This document shows, piece after piece, positions 20,618 through 28,143 of a stretch of 64,000 bases of DNA. Under the pieces are notes generated by a model, which was given only the letters and a program-made list of their open reading frames with translations, searched no databases and was not told where the DNA came from. This DNA comes from Psychrobacter sp. Pi2-52. Its GTDB lineage: Bacteria; Pseudomonadota; Gammaproteobacteria; Pseudomonadales; Moraxellaceae. The translations under genes and the position numbers were made by a program. Each line of letters opens with the position of its first letter. The stretch's first letter is position 1. Location: NCBI RefSeq assembly GCF_904846705.1, contig NZ_CAJHBS010000001.1, forward strand, positions 1 to 64,000, given 5' to 3'.

Positions 20618-21282
20618 TGATTTTTACTCTCACAATATTGGGTATAGCTCAATTCAATAGCATCTTCGATAGGTGCGAAATCAGGTAATAAAACAACTTC
20701 ATGTTCAGTAATACTTCCTACAATCCAAGCAATATCCGTACTCTTAACTTTGGCTTTAATTACAACTCTATTATTTTTATTGTAGTCACCATAAATAAAA
20801 GCAAATCTTTTAGCGGTATCTAAGTCTGAAGTCCACGATTGCCTGTAGTCCTTATTACTATATTCATCTAAGTAGCAACCCCTATACAAAATAAATTCTG
20901 TTGGTTCATTTAGATAACTAGCTAGTGGCTTTGAAATTACTACTACTGGAAACCAATAGCCCTCAGATCGGCTATGGTGTTTATATATCCTTTTGAGTAA
21001 GTCTATCTTGCTACTCTGCAATTCATTAAATAACTTGAAGCAATCAAACATCGCATCCATAAATTCATTTTGTTCATGAGTACCATCTTCATACAAACTG
21101 ACATCTTTGTTAAATGAAGATGATTTTTTTGAAACTCTCAGCATATCAACAAGTAATTTATTTGCTATTACCTTAAAGCTGTCATCAAAACTATCGTACT
21201 TCTTAAAGAAATGCTCCATCTCAATCTGCATATCGTTTTTTAAGCAATCTAGCACTGCTGGTGGAAGCTCAACTTTACTCAT
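20614..21282 (-). CDS. ADP-ribosyltransferase-like protein within the type I RM operon
   Basis: I recognise no named family, but the second half carries the R-S-E order of mono-ADP-ribosyltransferases. This is arginine 134 in LYRGC, a S-W-T-S strand motif (149-152) followed by DLDTAKRFAF, and an E-x-E pair (E193, E195) in TEHEVVLLPDF. Spacing and the hydrophobic strand between (VVIKAKVKSTDIAWIVG) fit the ART fold. The N-terminal 110 residues are helical and unlike known toxins. There is no signal peptide, so it would act in the cytoplasm. It overlaps hsdR by 4 bp and follows dgt. The role in defence, either modifying host or phage targets or regulating HsdR, is inference. Confidence 0.6.
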   Translation of the reverse strand: MSKVELPPAVLDCLKNDMQIEMEHFFKKYDSFDDSFKVIANKLLVDMLRVSKKSSSFNKDVSLYEDGTHEQNEFMDAMFDCFKLFNELQSSKIDLLKRIYKHHSRSEGYWFPVVVISKPLASYLNEPTEFILYRGCYLDEYSNKDYRQSWTSDLDTAKRFAFIYGDYNKNNRVVIKAKVKSTDIAWIVGSITEHEVVLLPDFAPIEDAIELSYTQYCESKNQ

Positions 21283-21446
21283 TCGGGATTACCTCTAGCA
21301 AAGAAAAACCGCCAAGGTTACGCGTCACCCAAAGGGCAGTAAGCATGGCGGTTATATTAAGTGCTGCCTAATCGATAGTGGCTATCTTATAATACTTGTA
21401 ATAGTTCGATATCATCATAGGCCGACTATATTGAAATCGCAATCGA
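21283..21446. other. Gap between dgt and the ART-like gene
   Basis: This 164-bp non-coding spacer is the largest inside the RM operon and could hold an internal promoter for the ART-like gene and hsdR. A GC-rich inverted pair near 21310-21350 (AACCGCCA and TGGCGGTT) could form a hairpin. Confidence 0.35.
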
Positions 21447-22847
21447 TCACAACCTATCAAATATAGATCCCTTATTAGGAGTGAAAAACTTCTCATAGAA
21501 CTTAGCAGCATAATCATCAGTCATACCGGCAATAAAGTCACAAATCACTCTCATCTGGGCCGACTCTTGTCTTTCTACTGGCAGATTTTTCGTAGATTCT
21601 TTCCAAATTAATTTGGTAGAATTTGGCAAGAATCTTTCAGGATCTTTAGCCAAAACTTGAAACAGTTCTATAACTAGCTTTTGTCCCTTGAACTCAAGCT
21701 GTTGAACATTTACATCTTTGATGACAACTTTTTTTACAAGTATAAAGATATGCTCTCTTAAATTTTCAATTTCTTTTTTTAGTTTAACTTCAAGACCTAA
21801 TAACAGATTTTCACAGTCGGAACCATTATCAACTATTTCCGCATTGGTTATCATAAGATTAACTAGACGACCAATCGCATCTTTTCTTTCATAACTTTCC
21901 TCACCGAAAAGCTTTCTAGTTATGCAATCAAAGTTAGATTCTTTTTCTAATTTTTCATTCTCTAAGTTTTCAATGATATCGAACAAGCCATCATTGTCAT
22001 TAAAATGCTTTTGCCACTGCTCTCGACTAATCATCCCTAAAGAAAGTGCATCTTCCAAATCATGTAAACTATAAGATATGTTATCTGCTAAATTCATAAT
22101 TGTGCAATCTAGTGATTTAAAACGTGTGCATTGATGCTTTTCTTCCTTAGGTTCAAAGGCAGTAAACTTCTTAACGTCTTCTTCATCAAAGCCTTCAAAG
22201 ATAAATTCTACAATGTCTTTATCTGTATCGTAATAACACTTAGGAGGCTTTTGTGCATCCGCTTTGAACAACCAATAAGGAACATCAGAGTTACTTTCAG
22301 ACTCATAAAAACTATCATTTACTAAACTGCTATAGGCGGCAGGGTACTTTAAAACACCTAATAGCATTCGTCTTGTAGGATTCAAGCCATGCTGTTCAGT
22401 ATATTTATCTAACTTACCTAAAATTCGTAGCGTCTGACCATTGCCCTCGAAACCACCATGATTTCTCATACAGTAGTTAAGTGCCACTTCGCCACCATGA
22501 CCAAATGGAGGGTGACCGATATCATGTGCTAAGCAAATTGCTGAAATTAAAGCCATATCAGGCAAATATTCTTTGTATTCAGAAAACTCACCTGACTTCT
22601 CAAGATACTGAACTATTCCTCGACCAATTTGAGCTACTTCCATAGAGTGAGTTAACCGAGTGCGATAAAAGTCACTTTCCCCCAAACCTAGCACTTGAGT
22701 TTTAGACTGTAGCCGTCTGAAAGCAGCTGAATGTATCAATCGTGCTTCATCTCTATCAAACTGACTTCTGACATCACCTGAACGATAAGGCTGATACTTT
22801 CTTCTTGCTTCCATTTTTTCTTTAAGGACATCATCAATCATTTTCAT
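21447..22847 (-). CDS. dgt: Deoxyguanosinetriphosphate triphosphohydrolase-like HD protein
   Basis: This HD-superfamily dNTP triphosphohydrolase releases deoxynucleoside plus tripolyphosphate. Metal-binding residues are seen in RTRLTHSMEVAQ and CLAHDIGHPPFGHGGE (the HD pair). The N-terminal RRLQSKTQV is typical of dGTPases. About 466 residues from the ATG at 22847, which follows an AAAGAAG site. A TTG at 22874 is also possible and would add nine residues. The gene sits between hsdS and the ART-like gene on the same strand. dNTP hydrolases are known to restrict phage by depleting nucleotides, so a defence role here is plausible. Confidence 0.88.
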   Translation of the reverse strand: MKMIDDVLKEKMEARRKYQPYRSGDVRSQFDRDEARLIHSAAFRRLQSKTQVLGLGESDFYRTRLTHSMEVAQIGRGIVQYLEKSGEFSEYKEYLPDMALISAICLAHDIGHPPFGHGGEVALNYCMRNHGGFEGNGQTLRILGKLDKYTEQHGLNPTRRMLLGVLKYPAAYSSLVNDSFYESESNSDVPYWLFKADAQKPPKCYYDTDKDIVEFIFEGFDEEDVKKFTAFEPKEEKHQCTRFKSLDCTIMNLADNISYSLHDLEDALSLGMISREQWQKHFNDNDGLFDIIENLENEKLEKESNFDCITRKLFGEESYERKDAIGRLVNLMITNAEIVDNGSDCENLLLGLEVKLKKEIENLREHIFILVKKVVIKDVNVQQLEFKGQKLVIELFQVLAKDPERFLPNSTKLIWKESTKNLPVERQESAQMRVICDFIAGMTDDYAAKFYEKFFTPNKGSIFDRL

Positions 22848-22915
22848 CGCTTCTTTTGAATAAGTTTTGTCCAAGTATCGTTTATATCACTTATATACGC
22901 AAACTTTTGTTTACA

Positions 22916-24079
22916 TTAAACCACCACTCGCTTCTTACCCGTCAACAGCACCTGCATCAGCGCCTTCTTCTCTTGTTGCAAATCAGCCAATTGCTGCTCA
23001 AGCAATTCGATTTCTTTATCAGCATTGGTTAACACGGTGGCGATTTTTTGTTGTTCTTTGAGAATTGGTAGTTTTGTTTTATGAGTCTTTATATTTCCAG
23101 TAATTTGAGGCTGGCCAGACCCAGATATTAAGTAGTTAAAATTTGCAAAGCTCAGTTTATAGTACAAGAATCTTTTAGAAATAGAATCTGAATCATCTAC
23201 ATTAATTACCATTGCATTACCTGTAATCCAAGATTTGGGCATAGTCCAATTTACAACCCCGCAGGTGCTTCCGCGGCAGGTAACAGCAACCTGCTCTTGT
23301 TCATGATTGTACTCGGAATATTTTCCGATAATTCCGTTAGCTCCATAAACTAAATAACCTTCATTGGTTAAATCTTTCTGTGAAATAGTTTTAGGCTGAT
23401 AAATATTAGCAATTCCACCCAACTCAATCTCTTCCCACTCACCCTCAAACCGTTCACCCGACTCATCAAGCAAACGTTTTTTACCCGTCAGAAGTTGCTG
23501 CATTAAGGCTTTTTTCTGCTGGGTACTATTGTCAATTAATCGCTCAGTGGTGCTAATCGCTTTATCCCAAGTCGATAGGATTTTGGCTATTTTTTGTTGT
23601 TCCAATACAGGAGGTATCGTTAGAGGAATAGAACGTATAGTTGTTAAATTTAATCCCGCTTTGGCACCTGAGTCATTCAATCTATTTATACGATGATTCA
23701 TTTCTTTAGAAGAAAGTAAGTAAGCTATATATTTACTGTACGCTTTATTATCTTTCAACCTAATTAGAGCAGTATGTTGATTTATAAAAGATTCACCTAA
23801 GCCTTCATGAACCCAGCCAATTTTGCCAAGCTCAGCAGTGATAGACATTAAAATGTCGCCAGTTTCTAATGAAGTTCTTTGCCCATCAGAAGAGTAACTT
23901 TGTATATCAACAAACTTTAAATCTGAAAGGTCTAAGTAAATACTATTCCGTTGTAAGTTTGTCATTCTTATAAACTTACTACCTTTTTCGGAATAGTATT
24001 GAGCCCAATTGCGAGAACCACTTGTTACTTTATCGCAGATTTCGTTTAGTTTTATAGCTTCCCAACCATTAGGCACCAT
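22916..24079 (-). CDS. hsdS: Type I restriction specificity subunit S
   Basis: HsdS selects the bipartite DNA target for both modification and restriction. Two target-recognition domains are each followed by a conserved coiled-coil spacer. The first contains EQQKIAKILSTWDKAI and ends in LLTGKKR. The second contains EQQKIATVLTNADKEIELLE and again ends in LLTGKKR at the C-terminus. The length of 387 residues is usual. The start overlaps the end of hsdM by 11 bp. The recognition sequence cannot be predicted from here. Confidence 0.94.
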   Translation of the reverse strand: MVPNGWEAIKLNEICDKVTSGSRNWAQYYSEKGSKFIRMTNLQRNSIYLDLSDLKFVDIQSYSSDGQRTSLETGDILMSITAELGKIGWVHEGLGESFINQHTALIRLKDNKAYSKYIAYLLSSKEMNHRINRLNDSGAKAGLNLTTIRSIPLTIPPVLEQQKIAKILSTWDKAISTTERLIDNSTQQKKALMQQLLTGKKRLLDESGERFEGEWEEIELGGIANIYQPKTISQKDLTNEGYLVYGANGIIGKYSEYNHEQEQVAVTCRGSTCGVVNWTMPKSWITGNAMVINVDDSDSISKRFLYYKLSFANFNYLISGSGQPQITGNIKTHKTKLPILKEQQKIATVLTNADKEIELLEQQLADLQQEKKALMQVLLTGKKRVVV

Positions 24080-25604
24080 AACCCAACTCCTTTAAAAACC
24101 CTGCCATCTCGGTTTCTAACGTGTCCAATTCAGCCTTTAACTCAAGACGCTCGGAACGTACCGCATCCAAATCAATCTCCGCCTCTTCCTCAAACGTATC
24201 GACATAGCGCGGAATGTTTAGGTTAAAGTCGTTTTCTTTAATTTCATCAAAACTCGCTAGATACGCATATTTATCGACGCTTTCCCGCGCCTTATACGTC
24301 TCAATGATTTTATTAATATTATCTTCAGTGAGCTGGTTTTGATTTTTACCTGACTTGAACTCATTGCTGGCATCGATAAACAGAACTTTGTCATTGGTCT
24401 TGTTCTTTTTAAACAGCAGAATAGCGGCTGGAATACCAGTTCCAAAGAACAGCTTTTCAGGTAAGCCAATCACCGTATCGAGCAAGTTTTCTTCAATGAG
24501 CTGCTGACGGATTTTGCCTTCACTAGATGCACGGAACAGCACGCCATGCGGTACGACCACACCCATACGACCAGTAGTAGGTTTCAGTGTTTCAATCATA
24601 TGACTGATAAAGGCATAGTCGCCCTTGGTCTTGGGCGGGACACCGCGATGGAAGCGACCATAGGGATCGCTGCTGGCATCGTCATGACCCCATTTATCCA
24701 ATGAAAACGGCGGGTTGGCAGTCACCACATCGAACTGTAATAAGTGCTTGCCGTCTTTATCAAGTAGCAGCGGATTACGGATGGTATCGCCCCACTCGAT
24801 ACGGTGGTTGTCCTCACCGTGTAGGAACATATTCATCTTGGCCAGTGCCCATGTCGAGCCAATGGCTTCTTGACCGTATAGCGCATACTTCTTAGAATTT
24901 GAGTTTTTGCGTACCATTGCCCCGCACTTGATGAGTAGCGACCCTGAACCACAGGCTGGATCACAGATTTCATCACCCTCGACAGGCTCAAGGATAGTCG
25001 CTAGCAAATTGGACACTTCCGGTGGCGTATAGAACTCGCCAGCCGTCGCCCCACTACTGGCAGCAAAATGCTTGATTAAATATTCATAAGCATTACCAAT
25101 CACGTCTAAGCTACCGACACGCTCAGCGGAGAGGTTTAGAATATCTTTGCCAAAATCTTCTAATAGGTGGCGTAGTAGCTCGTTTTTTTGCTTTTCTTGA
25201 CCGAGTTTATCGGTGTTAAAACTAATATCTTGGAAGACGTTTTTGAGCTTCGTACCGTTGGCTTCTTCGATAGCGTGTAGCGCCTCATCGATGCGCTGAC
25301 CATTGCCCGGCTGATGACGCTGCTCGTATAAGTCCCAAAAGCTGGCACCTTCAGGCAAGACAAAACGCTGCTTGGACATCATGGCATGGATCAGCTCGGG
25401 GTTGTCGCCAAACTGCTCGACCAGCTTGATGTACTCATCGCGATATACATCAGACAGATATTTGAGGAACAGCATGGTTAAGATAAAGTCTTTATAGGTA
25501 TCGGCACTGATGACTCCGCGAAAAGTATCGCAGGCGTTCCAGACGGCTTTGTTGATATCGTCTTGATTGATTTTGCTAATATTATTAGTGGTACTGGCAG
25601 GCAT
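24069..25604 (-). CDS. hsdM: Type I DNA adenine methyltransferase subunit M
   Basis: HsdM transfers a methyl group from S-adenosylmethionine to adenine N6 in the HsdS target. The N-terminal HsdM_N domain (about 10-150) precedes the AdoMet motif CDPACGSGSLL (about 215) and the catalytic NPPF in VVTANPPFSLDKWG (about 298). The full length is 511 residues. It is the first gene of the minus-strand operon hsdM-hsdS-dgt-ART-hsdR-ygjP, so the operon promoter should lie in 25605-25949. Confidence 0.95.
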   Translation of the reverse strand: MPASTTNNISKINQDDINKAVWNACDTFRGVISADTYKDFILTMLFLKYLSDVYRDEYIKLVEQFGDNPELIHAMMSKQRFVLPEGASFWDLYEQRHQPGNGQRIDEALHAIEEANGTKLKNVFQDISFNTDKLGQEKQKNELLRHLLEDFGKDILNLSAERVGSLDVIGNAYEYLIKHFAASSGATAGEFYTPPEVSNLLATILEPVEGDEICDPACGSGSLLIKCGAMVRKNSNSKKYALYGQEAIGSTWALAKMNMFLHGEDNHRIEWGDTIRNPLLLDKDGKHLLQFDVVTANPPFSLDKWGHDDASSDPYGRFHRGVPPKTKGDYAFISHMIETLKPTTGRMGVVVPHGVLFRASSEGKIRQQLIEENLLDTVIGLPEKLFFGTGIPAAILLFKKNKTNDKVLFIDASNEFKSGKNQNQLTEDNINKIIETYKARESVDKYAYLASFDEIKENDFNLNIPRYVDTFEEEAEIDLDAVRSERLELKAELDTLETEMAGFLKELGYGA

Positions 25605-25949
25605 TTGTTATTCCTTAACGCGCTGGAAAATTGCTGGTTGTTATGGTGAGGTAATGATATAAGGGTATATAGTCGATATCTTAAAATGATGGGCTTTTAA
25701 TTATTAGACTTTATCAAAGCGGCGGCACTGAAAATACTAGGCATTAACCCTAATGCTCTATCTACGAAATGGTTAGATATCAGTGATCCTTTATGCTATG
25801 ACATAAGGTGCTTTTATTTATTCGACATTCATGACGATATTTCACCGTCTAAATATCAACTACTGAGAAGACTCTAGAAAGTGTTATTTAATAATAACTA
25901 GACTAAATTCTGTTTATAAGAAGCATTATCTGATGCATACAGTATAATT
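25605..25949. other. Region upstream of hsdM with an orphan open frame
   Basis: It should hold the RM operon promoter. On the plus strand an open frame of 58 codons (25701-25877) reads like protein (KILGINPNALSTKWLDIS, then FDIHDDISPSKYQLLRRL). It has no ATG, GTG or TTG start near its beginning and is preceded by a stop. It may be the 3' remnant of an unidentified gene. Confidence 0.35.
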
Positions 25950-26771
25950 TTAAAGTTCTTTTTCCATTTGCTCCGCACGTGCAATACACGCATCCATAGC
26001 ATCGCCAACGGTTTTAGTTAAGCCTTCATCTTTTAAGTGCTCAACAGCTTCGTGAGTAGGACCGCCTTTAGTTGTTACGTTTGAGCGTAATTGCGAAATA
26101 CTAATATCAGGCTGGCTAAGTGCCATTTCGGCAGCGCCAAGTGCTGTTTGTTGTACTAAGCGACGGGCATCTTCATCGTTAAAACCAAGTGCTTTCGCTT
26201 TTTCTTCAATGGCTTCCATAAATAAGAAAAAGTAAGCAGGCGATGAGCCAGTCACAGCAATAATATCGTTAATTTGCGACTCTTGCTCAACCCATACGGC
26301 AATACCAGTACATTCAAAGACTTGTTGTACAAACTCATGTTCATCGGCTGTTTCGTTTGCACCAAATAAACCTGACACGCCACGCCCTAGTAGCGATGGT
26401 GTGTTTGGCATGCAACGCACCATCTTAACGTCTTGGCCGAGCATTTCACGTAAACGCTTAACGGTTAAACCTGCGGCAACCGATATAAATAGTTTACCAC
26501 TAAAATCTACGCCTGATTCTTGAAACGATTTACATAAATCGCCCATCATTTGAGGCTTAACAGATAATACAATAACATCAGCATCGCGTAGGGCTTCGTT
26601 ATTGTCACTGGTGGTTTTTACCTTAAAATTGTCTGCTACCTTTGCAAGCTTTTCTTGGTTGCGGTTTGTAGCAATGATGTTGTTTGCATTAAAACCGTTT
26701 TTTATCATGCCACCAATAATGGCATAGCTCATGTTGCCTGTGCCTATAAATGCGATTTTTTTATATGACAT
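25950..26771 (-). CDS. proC: Pyrroline-5-carboxylate reductase
   Basis: ProC reduces pyrroline-5-carboxylate to proline with NAD(P)H. The N-terminal Rossmann motif is IAFIGTGNMSYAIIGGMI. The family signature lies in MVRCMPNTPSLLGRGVSGL and the dimer/C-terminal region in VTGSSPAYFFLFMEAIEEKA. The 273 residues are complete. It is unusual cargo: it sits inside island I behind a truncated yggS gene, the partner it has in many gammaproteobacteria. I infer capture from another genome and a probable second proC elsewhere on the chromosome. Confidence 0.93.
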   Translation of the reverse strand: MSYKKIAFIGTGNMSYAIIGGMIKNGFNANNIIATNRNQEKLAKVADNFKVKTTSDNNEALRDADVIVLSVKPQMMGDLCKSFQESGVDFSGKLFISVAAGLTVKRLREMLGQDVKMVRCMPNTPSLLGRGVSGLFGANETADEHEFVQQVFECTGIAVWVEQESQINDIIAVTGSSPAYFFLFMEAIEEKAKALGFNDEDARRLVQQTALGAAEMALSQPDISISQLRSNVTTKGGPTHEAVEHLKDEGLTKTVGDAMDACIARAEQMEKEL

Positions 26772-26788
26772 ATGTCTGTTATTACCTT

Positions 26789-26961
26789 TTAAGTTCGCGT
26801 TCCAAAAATGTCTGTGCCGATCCTCACCATAATCGAACCTGCACTGATGGCAGCTTCAATATCTCCACTCATACCCATTGACAACGTATCTACATGAGGA
26901 TATTGGGCCTTTAGTTTATCAAAGCAAGTTTGTAATTGCTCAAAAGATTGAATTTGTCTCT
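26789..26961 (-). pseudogene. yggS (PLP-binding homeostasis protein) C-terminal fragment
   Basis: The minus strand encodes the last ~57 codons of a YggS/PLPBP-family protein, with the signature LSMGMSGDIEAAISAG followed by SIMVRIGTDIFGTR and a stop. The N-terminal three quarters are missing. Homology stops abruptly near 26961, directly before the stretch that leads to the recombinase trio. It lies 18 bp upstream of proC, as in an intact yggS-proC operon. The break is probably a recombination junction. Confidence 0.8.
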
Positions 26962-27543
26962 ACGATCGCTTCAATATAGTACCGTCTTCTTTTTCAGAGT
27001 AAACCACTGAGACTCTCTAATGACTGTTAAGTCTAAAAGTTGATATTTGTTTACATCTCTGTTAGATTTTAACTAGATACATAATGTATCATTTTGTATA
27101 TATCTGTATTTAAACAGTGGCTAGCCCGTCGGTGTTCGCACATCACATTGTTATAGCAGTTGTATTAGTCATATTTCGTTCGTGCTGTATCTATGGACGT
27201 TTACCATACGTCTTAGCTACAACTGCTCTTTTCGATAAAGCTCTATCAATAAGTACTAATGAATAGCACGCACTATCACTTGATAGCTGGCAAATAGCAT
27301 CACAAAAATCAAAGATACATGTTGTCTCAAAGCCACATAACACACTTTTCTTACCAGTTTAGTAAAACCTCCTAGCTTTCTTATCTCATCATAAGCACCT
27401 TTTAGATTCTTAACATTGAGATTTTCGGTCTATTAACAGAGTTGTCATCAGTTTTGTCTACAAAAGCTCAGAGCGTAGCAAGGCGTCATCAGCTGTCGCT
27501 TAATTCAAGTTTTTGACTTAAAACCTCACAAATTGGCTTTCAA
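26962..27543. other. Non-coding stretch between the yggS break and the recombinase trio
   Basis: These 580 AT-rich bases hold no gene I can support. By position it should carry the trio promoter and possibly the left end of a nested element. A 55-codon minus-strand frame around 27256-27420 has no recognised similarity and no clear start. Confidence 0.4.
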
Positions 27544-28143
27544 TTGTTTGCTAATACTCTTAAATTATTAGTGGAGGTCAATACACAGGATATAACGACC
27601 AAGTCATCAACTCGATATCTTAATAGGAAAGATGTGAAATCACTATCGATCGCTAAGCTACAAACACTCAATGTGCTTATATATCCAAAAATTATTAGTC
27701 TGTTTGATATTTATACCTGCCATATCAGACCACTTCTGAATAGCCAGGCTATCGAACTTGAGCAAAGTAATGCTTGTTCAAAACTTACCTGCTTTATAAA
27801 AGAGGAGGAAAAGTGGTTCTTGCTCAATAACTTTGAGCTATTTCATATGGCAAAAAGCCCTTATATTGATTTTGATCTATTAAGAGAAGAAGTAGCCGTG
27901 AAATATATATCAAAGAAACAGTCTAATTTTGACATCAGTTTTTACGAGCTTATTGATCTCATCGCAAAATACCATAAAAAAATAGATATCAAGCTCATTT
28001 ACACGCAGCTAAACGAGATCTTGGATCAAGAGATAAACCAAAAATTATTTGGCAAAAACATTTTTGCTATTACTACATTTTGTCGGCTTATAAACATAAG
28101 TGAGCAAACTTATTACAAGCGACCTTCTGAGGCTGTTTTATGA
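27544..28143 (+). CDS. First gene of the recombinase trio, unknown function
   Basis: I do not recognise the family. It is a lysine-rich protein of up to 199 residues with no membrane segment. The start is uncertain: the frame opens at TTG 27544, and no ATG lies nearby. It ends in ISEQTYYKRPSEAVL and its stop overlaps the next start (ATGA), so it is coupled to the two large recombinase-like proteins. The three-gene layout of a small protein followed by two large tyrosine-recombinase-like proteins recalls the gamma-mobile-trio (GMT) modules reported from Vibrio islands. That match is from memory and unverified. Confidence 0.7.
   Translation: MFANTLKLLVEVNTQDITTKSSTRYLNRKDVKSLSIAKLQTLNVLIYPKIISLFDIYTCHIRPLLNSQAIELEQSNACSKLTCFIKEEEKWFLLNNFELFHMAKSPYIDFDLLREEVAVKYISKKQSNFDISFYELIDLIAKYHKKIDIKLIYTQLNEILDQEINQKLFGKNIFAITTFCRLINISEQTYYKRPSEAVL

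Noticed and set aside
27256..27430. A small minus-strand gene before the trio
   Set aside because: The open frame of about 55 codons has no recognised similarity, no clear start and no ribosome-binding site.
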